From: Dallia pectoralis
Taxonomy: Eukaryota > Chordata > Actinopteri > Esociformes > Umbridae
Reading direction: 5' to 3'
DNA: 64,000 nucleotides
Assembly: GCA_029465975.1 (NCBI GenBank)
Contig: CM055740.1
Span: forward strand, 1,368,635-1,432,634
In this document: positions 34,501 through 47,700 of the stretch, in pieces
How positions within the stretch are numbered: position 1 is the stretch's first letter
Layout: every line of letters starts with the position of its first letter
Notes under the pieces: generated by a model
Told to the model about the DNA's origin: nothing
Database searches by the model: none
The model's input: only the letters and a program-made list of their open reading frames with translations
Made by a program: the position numbers and the translations under genes

Positions 34501-37500
34501 CTGACCTCCTGAACCCAAAAAGACATGATCAATAATAGCATTTTCAGTGCAGTACAGACCAACCCAACCCTCACCAGACACCAACCCAACCCTCACCAGA
34601 CACCAACCCAACCCTCACCAGACACCAACCCAACCCTCTACAGACACCAACCCTCACCAGACACCAACCCAACCCTCACCAGACACCAACCCAACCCTCT
34701 ACAGACACCAACCCAACCCTCTACAGACACCAACCCAACCCTCACCAGACACCAACCCAACCCTCACCAGACACCAACCCTCACCAGACACCAACCCTCA
34801 CCACACACCAACCCAACCCTCACCAGACACCAACCCAACCCTCACCAGACACCAACCCAACCCTCACCAGACACCAACCCAACCCTCACCAGACACCAAC
34901 CCAACCCTCACCAGACACCAACCCAACCCTCACCAGACACCAACCCAACCCTCTACAAACCAACCCTCGCCAGACACCAACCCAACCCTCACCAGACACC
35001 AACCCTCACCACACACCAACCCCCCCCTCACCAGACACCAACCCAACCCTCTACAGACACCAACCCAACCCTCTACAGACACCAACCCAACCCTCTACAG
35101 ACACCAACCCAACCCTCTACAGACACCAACCCAACCCTCACCAGACACCAACCCAACCCTCACCAGACACCAACCCAACCCTCACCAGACACCAACCCAA
35201 CCCTCACCAGACACCAACCCAACCCTCACCACACACCAACCCAACCCTCACCAGACACCAACCCAACCCTCACCAGACACCAACCCAACCCTCACCAGAC
35301 ACCAACCCAACCCTCACCAGACACCAACCCAACCCTCACCAGACACCAACCCAACCCTCACCAGACACCAACCCAACCCTCACCAGACACCAACCCAACC
35401 CTCACCAGACACCAACCCAACCCTCACCAGACACCAACCCAACCCTCACCAGACACCAACCCTCACCAGACACCAACCCTCACCAGACACCAACCCAACC
35501 CTCACCAGACACCAACCCAACCCTCACCAGACACCAACCCAACCCTCACCAGACACCAACCCTCACCACACACCAACCCAACCCTCACCACACACCAACC
35601 CAACCCTCACCAGACACCAACCCAACCCTCACCACACACCAACCCAACCCTCAGCAGACACCAACCCAACCCTCACCAGACACCAACCCAACCCTCACCA
35701 CACACCAACCCAACCCTCACCAGACACCAACCCAACCCTCACCCCTTCTTCAGCCTTCCTCTTGTTAGCTTCCTCCTTGTCCTCCTCTACTTTTTTGGTA
35801 TTTTCTCTACTTTTGTCTGTCTGTGCCGTTTTCATGGTCTTCTCCGCTTCCTGTAGGTCTGTCAGCGTCACACCCTGATTGGACAAAATAAATGTAAGTT
35901 GCTGGTGTCGTTTTTATTTCAGATCAATGTGATACAATACTAATGTGTGTTTGTGTGAAAACTACTCCCTACTGTGTGAAGTGTGTAACAGCTTGCACAG
36001 CATTACAGCTACATTTGTAAAAACGTATCTTTACTTAGCGGCGTTCTGGCCGGCCGGTTCTGACCTGAGTGGATCGGCGTGACTGTCTGGCGTGTCGGGA
36101 GCGAGCCTTCCTCTGAGCCTCGGCTTCCTCATCGCGCACCGGTGTCAAATAGGACCTGGAGCGGGAGGCGTCATCACACCATCAGGTCATTAGGTCACCA
36201 TCAGGTCACCACACCATCAGGTCACCATCAGGTCACCACACCATCAGGTCACCACACCATCAGGTCACCACACCATCAGGTCACCATCAGGTCATTAGGT
36301 CACCATCAGGTCATTAGGTCACCATCAAGTCACCACACCATCAGGTCATCACACCATCAGGTCATCACACCATCAGGTCACCACACCATCAGGTCACCAT
36401 CAGGTCATTAGGTCACCATCAGGTCACTACACCATCAGGTCACCATCAGGTCATTAGGTCACCATCAGGTCACCACACCATCAGGTCACCACACCATCAG
36501 GTCACCACACCATCAGGTCACCACACCATCAGGTCACCATCAGGTCATTAGGTCACCATCAGGTCACTACACTATCAGGTCACCATCAGGTCATTAGGTC
36601 ACCATCAGGTCACTACACCATCAGGTCACCATCAGGTCACCACAACATCAGGTCACCACACCATCAGGTCATCACACCATCAGGTCACCATCAGGTCATC
36701 ACACCATCAGGTCTTAACACCATCAGGTCACCACACCATCAGGTCATCAGGTCACCACACCATCAGGTCATCACACCATCAGGTCACAATCAGGTCACCA
36801 CACCATCAGGTCATTACACAATCAGGTCACCATCAGGTCATCACACCATCAGGTCATCACACCATCAGGTCACCATCAGGTCATCACACCATCAGGTCAT
36901 CACACCATCAGGTCCTCACACAATCAGGTCATCAGGTCACCATCAGGTCACCACACCATCAGGTCATCACACCATCAGGTCACCACATCATCAGGTCACC
37001 ACACCATCAGGTCACCACACCATCAGGTAAACCAGGTAAGCGAGGTAGCATCACTGGAACCTCACTGGAACACAGCTGTCAGCACAGGTGTAATGACTCA
37101 CTGGAACACAGCTGTCAGCACAGGTGTAATGACTCACTGGAACACAGCTGTCAGCACAGGTGTAATGACTCACTGGAACACAGCAGTCAGCACAGGTGTA
37201 ATGACTCACTGGAACACAGCTGTCAGCACAGGTGTAATGACTCACTGGAACACAGCAGTCAGCACAGGTGTAATGACTCACTGGAACACAGCAGTCAGCA
37301 CAGGTGTAATGACTCACTTGCGCCTCTGCTTGGTCTCCAGCTCACTGCTACTACTTCCTGTTGTTGATGTGACAGAGTTAGAGGAGGTGGTGGTGACAGA
37401 ACTCAGTTCCTTCTTCTCCGCCTGCTCCTGAGCCAGCCTACAAAGAGAGAGAGGATGATGATAGGGGAGGAGAAGAGGGGAGGAGAAGAGGGGAGGAGGA

Positions 37501-39526
37501 GAAGAGGGGAGGAGATGAAGGGAGGAGAATGAAAGTCAGTATTTGATTCTGGCTGCTACAGGACTACAGACCGGCTGCTACAGGACTACAGACCGGCTGC
37601 TACAGGACTACAGACCGGCTGCTACAGGACTACAGACCGGCTGCTACAGGACTACAGACCGGCTGCTACAGGACTACAGACCGGCTGCTACAGGACTACA
37701 GACCGGCTGCTACAGGACTACAGACCGGCTGCTACAGGACTACAGACCGGCTGCTACAGGACTACAGACCGGCTGCTACAGGACTACAGACCGGCTGCTA
37801 CAGGACTACAGACCGGCTGCTACAGGACTACAGACCGGCTGCTACAGGACTACAGACCGGCTGCTACAGGACTACAGACCGGCTGCTACAGGACTACAGA
37901 CCGGCTGCTACAGGACTACAGACCGGCTGCTACAGGACTACAGACCGGCTGCTACAGGACTACAGACCGGCTGCTACAGGACTACAGACCGGCTGCTACA
38001 GGACTACAGACCGGCTGCTACAGGACTACAGACCGGCTGCTACAGGACTACAGACCGGCTGCTACAGGACTACAGACCGGCTGCTACAGGACTACAGACC
38101 GGCTGCTACAGGACTACAGACCGGCTGCTACAGGACTACAGACCGGCTGCTACAGGACTACAGACCGGCTGCTACAGGACTACAGACCGGCTGCTACAGG
38201 ACTACAGACTGGCTGCTACAGGACTACAGACCGGCTGCTACAGGACTACAGACCGGCTGCTACAGGACTACAGACTGTTCCACCTGCCTGGTGACTCAGA
38301 CTGAATGACTTTGTTTCCTAAATACCTGAAACTGCTTCTATTGAAGTCATTTGCTTTAATGTCAACATGAGGGGGTGTCGAACAAAACAAAGCCATCAGC
38401 AACGTGATCATCTCTGACCAATCAGAGTATCAAACTGCAGACATCCAGACGCCGACAGAGAATCACCCACCTCTGGGCCACCAGACTGTTAAGTCGACTA
38501 AGTCCAGCAGAGGAGCTACTTCCTGTTGTCGAGGTCACTGTGGGGTCATCCAGTTTGCGTCCAAAGGATGAGCTAGAAATAGAACTAGTCTCAATGACCA
38601 GAAAACAAAGTATACATGGCTGGTTTGCTCTTAAAATGTAGAATTAGAACCGCAGTTTGGCTGTTAACTCAGTTTGGCTGTGAGGATAAGACAAAACTGG
38701 TTTAATGAAGGCAACATTCAAAGCCGCACAAATCCAGAGACCAGAACACTGGGCTGAAACACCAGCGGGCGGAGCCAAGGCTGACGAACATACCTGCGGA
38801 GCAAGGAGGAGGTGGAGATACTTAAATCACTTCCTGTGTATGGGCGTCGGGTGTAAGAGGAGCTACGGCTCAGCCTGCTGTGTGGGCAGAGGAAGAGGAA
38901 GATACAGTGGAATGAAGAAGGAGAGAAGTGAGAGAGAAGGTGTAAGAGAGAGAGGGGGGGTGAGTGAGAGGGAGAGGGGGTGTTAGAGAGAGAGGGGGTG
39001 TTAGAGAGAGAGGGGGTGTTAGAGAGAGAGGGGGTGTTAGAGAGAGAGGGGGTGTGAGAGAGAGAGGGGGTGTGAGAGAGAGAGGGGGTGTGAGAGAGAG
39101 AGGGGGTGTGAGAGAGAGAGGGGGTGATAGAGAGAGAGGGGGTGAGAGAGAGAGAGAGGGGGTGTTAGAGAGAGAGTGAGAGAGGGGGTGTTAGAGAGAG
39201 AGGAGGGGTGAGTGAGAGGGAGAGGGGGTGTGTGAGAGAGGGGTGTGTGAGAGAGGGGGTGTGTGAGAGAGGGGGTGTGTGAGAGAGGGGTGTGTGAGAG
39301 AGGGGGTGTGTGAGAGATAGTGAGAGAGAGGGGGTGTTAGAGAGAGAGTGAGAGAGAGAGGGGGTGTTAGAGAGAGAGTGAGAGAGAGAGAGAGAGGGGG
39401 TGTGAGAGGGAGAGGGGGTGTGAGAGAGGGGGTGTGTGAGAGAGAGGGGTGTGTGAGAGAGAGTGAGAGAGAGAGGGGGTGTTAGAGAGAGGGGGTGTTA
39501 GAGAGAGAGTGAGAGAGAGGGGGTGT

Positions 39527-39576
<50 letters not shown>

Positions 39577-39831
39577 GTGTGAGAGAGAGAGGGGGTGTGA
39601 GAGGGAGAGCGGGTGTGAGAGAGGGGGTGTGTGAGAGAGGGGGTGTGTGAGAGAGGGGGTGTGTGAGAGAGGGGGTGTGTGAGAGAGGGGGTGTGTGAGA
39701 GAGGGGGTGTTAGAGAGAGAGTGAGAGAGAGAGGGGGTGTTAGAGAGAGAGTGAGAGAGAGAGAGCAATGGGGGTGATGCTCAGAATGATTATATTTGCG
39801 CGCGCACGCACGCACACATATGCACACACAC

Positions 39832-39874
<43 letters not shown>

Positions 39875-41731
39875 CACACACACGCACGCACAAGCTGTAG
39901 CATTTTAGCTTTAGCCATTCCATATGGTGGGCATCGATATCCCAACGTGACTGCAGACCACGCCAGAACAACTCCGCCCACCTGCTCGTGTTGTCTTGGT
40001 TACTGTCTTGGTGACTGTCTGGGACACTGAAGAGGCGTCTGGTTGGAGTGGGGTTGACCCGGGCTGTCCTTGGTTCCTGGAAGAGGAAGGAGAACTATCA
40101 GGGTCTGACTGGGAATAGTCACACAACAGGATCTGTGTGTGAGTGTCTGCGTGAGAAACCTGTGTGTGTGTGTGTGTGTGTGAGTGTGTGTGTGAGTGCG
40201 TGTGTGTGAGTGCGTGTGGGTGAGTGCGTGTGTGTGTGAGTGTGTGTGTGAGTGTGTGTGTGAGTGCGTGTGTGAGTGCGTGAGTGCGTGTGTGAGTGTG
40301 TGAGTGTGTGAGTGCGTGTGTGTGAGTGCGTGTGTGTGAGTGTGCGTGTGTGTGTGTGCGTGTGTGTGAGTGCGTGTGTGTGAGTGCGTGTGTGTGAGTG
40401 CGTGTGTGTGAGTGTGCGCGTGTGTGTCTGTGAGTGTGTGTCTGTGAGTGTGTGTCCGTGTGTGTGTGTCTGTGTGTGTGTCTGTGTGTGTGTCTGTGTG
40501 TGTGTCTGTGTGTGTGTCTGTGTGTGTGTCTGTGTGTGTGTCTGTGTGTGTGTCTGTGTGTCTGTGTGTGTGTCTGTGTGTGTGTCTGTGTGTGTGTCTG
40601 TGTGTGTGTCTGTGTGTGTGTCTGTGTGTGTGTCTGTGTGTGTGTCTGTGTGTGTGTCTGTGTGTGTGTCTGTGTGTGTGTCTGTGTGTGTGTCTGTGTG
40701 TGTGTCTGTGTGTGTGTCTGTGTGTCTGTGTCTGTGTCTGTGTGTGTGTCTGTGTGTGTGTGTGTGTCTGTGTGTGTGTCTGCTTGTGTGTCTGCTTGTG
40801 TGTGAGTGTGTCTGCGTGTGTCTGTTTGGGCTTGTGATGAACCGGTGGTCTAAACAGGTGAACTCTACCTTGGTCTCCGTGGCGATATCAGAGCTCAGGC
40901 GTGGACTGGAGGCTGAGCGGCTCATACCCAGGGCCTGGCCAGACTCGTGGGCCCCACGGGGTGCCTCCTGGCCTGGGTCGGTGTTCCCTGAAGAACCGAG
41001 AGTCACAGAGCTGCCGGCCTTACGTAGGGAGGTTCTCCAGGAGCCAGGAGCCGCACCAGGGACCGGGGCAGGGGCCGAGGTAGGGGCCGAGGTAGGGGCC
41101 GAGGTAGGGGCCGAGGCAGTGGCCGAGGTAGGGGCTGAGGACTGGACCGCCTCTGGGACTCGAGGCTTGACCAAGTCCTGCTATGGTGACAAAACACACA
41201 GCGGAGCTGAGTAATAGACAGAGTTCAGGGTGAATTCATAACATATTGAATTGGATTCAGAGGTACATGAACTATGCACTGTTTTGGCTCGTGAGTTGCA
41301 GCTTTCCAAACAAATGTCTGAAATGATAGAAATCCTCCCAACAGTTGAGCCAGCCCTCACATAAACTCAGATTAACGACCCGCACGCAGAAATGTTAAAG
41401 GCAGTTTGCCAAGTACTCACAGACATCAAATTGAAATCACCTCGTCAAGTAAACATTAGAGAACGCCTGTTGCTGACGCCTATTGCTAACCAGCGTTTAA
41501 TAAATCCTCAAGCCTCAGTCGAACATGAGGACTCACATGGTCATGGAATGGTGGCATTTAGCAGGTCCACCACTCAGAATCCACTATGTACCTTTTTGAC
41601 CGTGCTTCCTGGAGGGCTGGTTACCGTGGCGATAGCATGGGGGGCGGAGCTGTTGCGTTTGTTGTTCAAGTTGTTTATGAGCTCTCGGTTTTTGGCTTTC
41701 TCTGTAACAACGAAAGTGTCAGCCAGTTAAT

Positions 41732-41776
<45 letters not shown>

Positions 41777-44700
41777 CCCTGGGCCCATTCCATTCCTGTT
41801 CTGCACTCTGTCTGACCTGTCCAGTTTGAAATGGAACCAACCCGAGGACGCCCAGTTGATCATCACCTGATTCAGCATCGCTCTCGGACTCGTCTTCTTC
41901 CTCTTCTGAACTGGAGCTGCTGGAGGCTTTGGTCTGGTCCTGGACCCCCGTCTGACCCCGCCCCCCTTCCTCATCCTCCTCCTCAGGGGGGTTGCTGGTC
42001 AGGGCTGGGGGAGGGTGCTTCTCCCGCTCGTGGAGGCATATCTTCTCTCGGCTGCTCATACGAGAAATTGAGGTCCTGCGAGGGCAGGCAGGATGACAGG
42101 TAGGCATGCAGGAGCCAATCAGTGAGGCGACCACTCAGGGTTCAGCCAATCAGTGCACGTGTGTGTGTGTTTGGGGTGGGTCCTGTAATGGAGACTGAGA
42201 GACGTTCATGTATTTGTTGTGTCGGCCCAGACTAGAGCACTGACTGGGAAAATCCCTTAACACTCCAAAACAGAGGACACAGCCATAGCAACAACCAGCC
42301 ATAGCAACAACCCAACTCAAACAGATGAGAGGGTCATTATCCGTCCGTCTCTCACCACAGGGTCAGAGCTGGTGACACGGTGGAAACAGGCGACGACAGA
42401 AATGTGACGCTCATGCACATATACACACACACACAAGCAGTGATTCCTGATTCATGTGGGTGATTCTTTGTCGATAATTGCTGTTTTATGTGGGTGAACA
42501 AGCAGCTCAGCGGTACTGACCAGAACACAGAACGTGCTGAGACCACGACGGTACTGACCAGAACACAGAACGTGCTGAGACCACGGCGGTACTGACCAGA
42601 ACACAGAACGTGCTGAGACCACAACCGTATTGACCACAACACAGAACGTGCTGAGACCACGACGGTACTGACCAGAACACAGCGCGTGCTGAGACCGTGA
42701 CGGTACTGACCAGAACACAGAACGTGCTGAGACCACAACCGTATTGACCACAACACAGAACGTGCTGAGACCACGACGGTACTGACCAGAACACAGAACG
42801 TGCTGAGACCACGACGGTACTGACCAGAACACAGAACGTGCTGAGACCACGACGGTACTGACCAGAACACAGAACGTGCTGAGACCACGGCGGTACTGAC
42901 CAGAACACAGAACGTGCTGAGACCACAACCGTATTGACCACAACAGAGAACGTGCTGAGACCACGACGGTACTGACCAGAACACAGCGCGTGCTGAGACC
43001 GTGACGGTACTGACCAGAACACAAAACGTGCTGAGACCGTGACGGTATTGACCAGAACACAGAATGTGCTGACACCATGACGGTACTGACCAGAACACAG
43101 AACGTGCTGAGACCATAACGGTACTGACCAGAACACAGAACGTGCTGAGACCATAACGGTACTGACCAGAACACAGAACGTGCTGAGACCCCGGCGGTAT
43201 TGACCAGAACACAAAACGTTCTGAGACCACAACGGTACTGACCAGAACACAAAACGTGCTGAGACCGTGACGGTATTGACCAGAACACAGAATGTGCTGA
43301 CACCATGACGGTACTGACCAGAACACAGAACGTGCTGAGACCATGACGGTACTGACCAGAACACAGAACGTGCTGAGACCATAACGGTACTGACCAGAAC
43401 ACAGAACGTGCTGAGACCATAACGGTACTGACCAGAACACAGAACGTGCCGAGACCATAACGGTACTGACCTGCGAGGGCGGACCGGAGCCATGTTGATA
43501 GGGGGAGGGGTCTCAATGACTGGAGGATGTGACAGCTTGGCTTTCTCTGTGCGTAGCTACAGGCAGAGAGAGAGACAGAGACTAACTACACAGAGATACA
43601 CACACATTGATACAGTCACATGTTAAATAAGTTTGGATTATATAGATTGTATTGATAGAATCGGGTGTACCATCCAGCTAATATTAAATAAATATCAAAA
43701 TATGCAATATCTCTGCTGTGGTATCTAGTCATTATATATACGTGTTGTGCATAATGACCAGACGTTTCAATGTAATGAAAATGTAATTCAGTGTAATGAG
43801 GAAAGAATTCAGAGAGGGTTAATGAGGAAAGAATTCAGAGAGGGTTAATGAGGAAAGAATTCAGAGAGGGTTAATGAGGAAAGAATTCAGAGAGGGTTAA
43901 TGAGGAAAGAATTCAGAGAGGGTTAATTAGGAAAGAATTCAGAGAGGGTTAATTAGGAAAGAATTCAACAGTGGCAGAATAGAGACGGAGAAGAGAGAGA
44001 GAGAAGAGAGACAGAGAGCTTTTACTAGCTATATTAGGTCAATTAGCGATGGGTGCTGCATAGCAAGGAAACATACGACACAGCCTTCAGATGCGAAAAG
44101 AGGACCTAAATGTATTAAATTGGTAATATGGTTCTGGGTCATAAAGAACAAGCTAAATAGGAGACAGTGCTCCATTTGGGCCAGAGACTCACAGCGTTCT
44201 GTTTCTTGGTCAGCTCCTCCAGAGTTTCCACCAGAGCATCATCTGCTACTTCCAGAGGGGTCTGGCCCTAAAACACAGACATACATAGACATACATTAGA
44301 GAGCAGTGTGGGCGTGGCCAAAACCTGGGATTGTCCCAGATACGAAGAAACGCCTGCTGAACAATAACGCAGGTAGTTTAACATGCAGCCTAAACAAGTG
44401 CTTGAGTCAATGGGATGTGCAGGGCAACTGGTGGCACGTAGGACACATAAATTATCAAGACCGAATACAATACCAGCTACATTATCAACACCGAATACAA
44501 TACCAGCTACATTATCAACACCGAATACAATACCAGCTACATTATCAACACCGAATACAATACCAGCTACATTATCAACACCGAATACAATACCAGCTAC
44601 ATTATCAACACCGAATACAATACCAGCTACATTATCAACACCGAATACAATACCAGCTACATTATCAACACAGAATACAATACCAGCTACATTATCAACA

Positions 44701-47700
44701 CATAATACAATACCAGCTACATTATCAACACCGAATACAATACCAGCTACATTATCAACACATAATACAGAACCAAGTACATTATAGACACCGAATACAA
44801 TACCAGCTACATTATCAACACCGAATACAATACCAGCTACATTATCAACACATAATACAGAACCAAGTACATTATAGACACCGAATACAATACCAGCTAC
44901 ATAATTGACACAGAATACAGAACCAACTGCTTTTAAGAAAAGGCGCAACAACAATGCATGTTTGAGAGACAGAGTTTTACTCACTTTACTCAGTGATGTG
45001 TGTTCGTGTGTTTGTTTTTGTTTCAAAGATTGTATTAGGACCAGAAATGTGTGTCCCTATTAGGACTTTTTGCTGTAGGGCCCAACAAGGAAAATATCCG
45101 TCTTAGGGGTTAGGTTTAGGGTCAGACCTACCCTTGGGGTTAGGTTTAGGCTCAGACCTACCCTTGGGGTTAGGTTTAGGCTCAGACCTACCCTTGGGGT
45201 TAGGTTTAGGGTCAGACCTACCCGTGGGGTTAGGTTTAGGGTCAGACCTACCCGTGGGCTTAGGTTTAGGGTCAGACCTACTCTTGGGGTTAGGTTTGGG
45301 GTCAGACCTACCCTTGGGGTTAGGTTTAGGGTCAGACCTACCCTTGGGGTTAGGTTTAGGGTCAGATCTACCCTTGGGGTTAGGTTTAGGGTCAGACCTA
45401 CCCTTGGGGTTTGGTTTAGGGTCAGACCTACCCTTGGGGTTAGGTTTAGGGTCAGACCTACCCTTGGGGTTAAGGTTAGAATGTCTTCTAGCTCGATACA
45501 TTAGGCATTTGTGTGGGTGTGGTTCTCCTCACCACGTTGCTGAGTGCAGCCATGTCACACATGCTGTCAGCCAGCAGGGAGCACACCTCCTCCTGTCCCC
45601 AATGAGCCGCAGCATGCAGGGGCGTCCAGCCATCCACGTCCCTACTGTCCACATCCAGACTGCACTTCAACAGCACCCTGGAATAGAACCGGGTACACAG
45701 TTAGCTCTACTGTCCTGTGTACTTTGAGCGGGCTAATCTGTGAGCGGGCTAATCTGTGAGCGGGCTAATCTGTGAGCGGGCTAATCTGTGAGCGGGCTAA
45801 TCTGTGAGCGGGCTAATCTGTGAGCGGCCTAATCTGTGAGCGGCCTAATCTGTGAGCGGCCTAATCTGTGAGCGGCCTAATCTGTGAGCGGCCTAATCTG
45901 TGAAGATGAATTACAAAGGGCTAATTACAGTGAGCAATTACAGCGACCACACAAACACGTTGACGGTACCGACACGTTCTCCCAAAACCGGCTCGACTGA
46001 ACTCACTTCATGACCTCTATGTAGCCTTTGGCTGCTGCCACGTGCAGCGCCGTGGCCTTAGTGTTGGAGTGGGGTGCCAGCGTGCCAATCCCTGCCAGCA
46101 CTGCGTTGGCATCTGCCAGCATCACCCTCTCCTCCTCTCTCCGCGCCATGTCCACATCTACGCCTGAGGAAAGACAAAGAGACGAGGTTAGTACGTGCGT
46201 AATAACACACTACACAGAGATGACATACGTGCGTAATAACACACTAAACAGAGATGACATACATGCGTAATAACATACTACACAGAGATGACATACATGC
46301 GTTATAACACACTACACACAGATGACATACGTGTAATAACACACTATCAGAGATGGCATACGTGCGTAATAACACACTACACAGAGATGACATACATGCG
46401 TTATAACACACTACACACAGATGACATACGTGTAATAACACACTATCAGAGATGGCATACGTGCGTAATAACACACTACACACAGATGACATACATGCGT
46501 TATAACACACTACACACAGATGACATACGTGTAATAACACACTATCAGAGATGGCATACGTGCGTAATAACACACTACACAGAGATGACATACATGCGTT
46601 ATAACACACTACACACAGATGACATACGTGTAATAACACACTATCAGAGATGACATACATGCGTTATAACACACTACACACAGATGACATACGTGTAATA
46701 ACACACTATCAGAGATGACATACGTGTGTAATAACACACTATCAGAGATGGCATACGTGCGTAATAACACACTACACACAGATGACATACGTGTAATAAC
46801 ACACTACACAGAGATGACATACGTGTAATAACACACTATCAGAGATGGCATACGTGCGTAATAACACACTACACACAGATGACATACATGCGTTATAACA
46901 CACTACACACAGATGACATACGTGTAATAACACACTATCAGAGATGGCATAAACACGTACCCTGCTTCTTGATCTCAGCCTTCAGCAGTCTCTCCATGGC
47001 GTCCTCTGTGGCCACATCCAGAGGCAGTTCCCCCTCGCTGTTTACTGCCCCCACACAGGCCCCATGCTCAATAAGGTACCTGCCACATGGACACACAGAT
47101 ACCTGCGTTAGCTGCAACCAGCCTAGTTACGCATGTGGAACATGTAACCTGCCCTGGCACCACATTGAGCTGTACAGAACAATAATTTTAGCCACCATGT
47201 CACTGTATGGCTACATGTTTATCACACAACTACATACTGGAGCACCCTGTTGTGCTAGCATGTAGTTCCCATGGAGCTAATGATACAAGTGTAACACTAG
47301 AGATGGGAGGTGACCCACTTGGTGATCTGGATGAACCCACAGGAGGCAGCAGCATGGAGGGGAGTCCAACCCTCGTTATCACCCCGGTTCACATCACTCC
47401 CGCTCTCCACCAGAAACTGCACCATCTCTGCATTCTCATCGATACACGCCTAGAGACAACAAGACAGATAACCTCTAGGTTATACAGGATATTACATTAA
47501 AGAAATCAGCCAAGTAGTTAAAGCAGTGCGTTAGAAAGACCAGAGGTTATTGTTTACAGATCCAATAGCAAACAAGATATAAGCATCTGGCTTGCACTGG
47601 GTTTCTAGGTTGTCACTTTTCTAAAAGCTTTTCTTTTCTTGCCACTGCCCTTCAATTTGTTATTTCATGCTATCTTTTGGATTGCTGACCAGTAAAGCAT

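Noticed and set aside
34525..35878. Two 443-codon Pro/Thr/His-rich frames on the plus strand
   Set aside because: Read-through of the 22-bp donor-derived array; the real exon here is on the minus strand at 35743-35874.
45105..45470. Interstitial telomere
   Set aside because: The period is 30 bp and the motif is TTAGGTTTAGGGTCAGACC, not (TTAGGG)n. Kept only as a telomere-like minisatellite.
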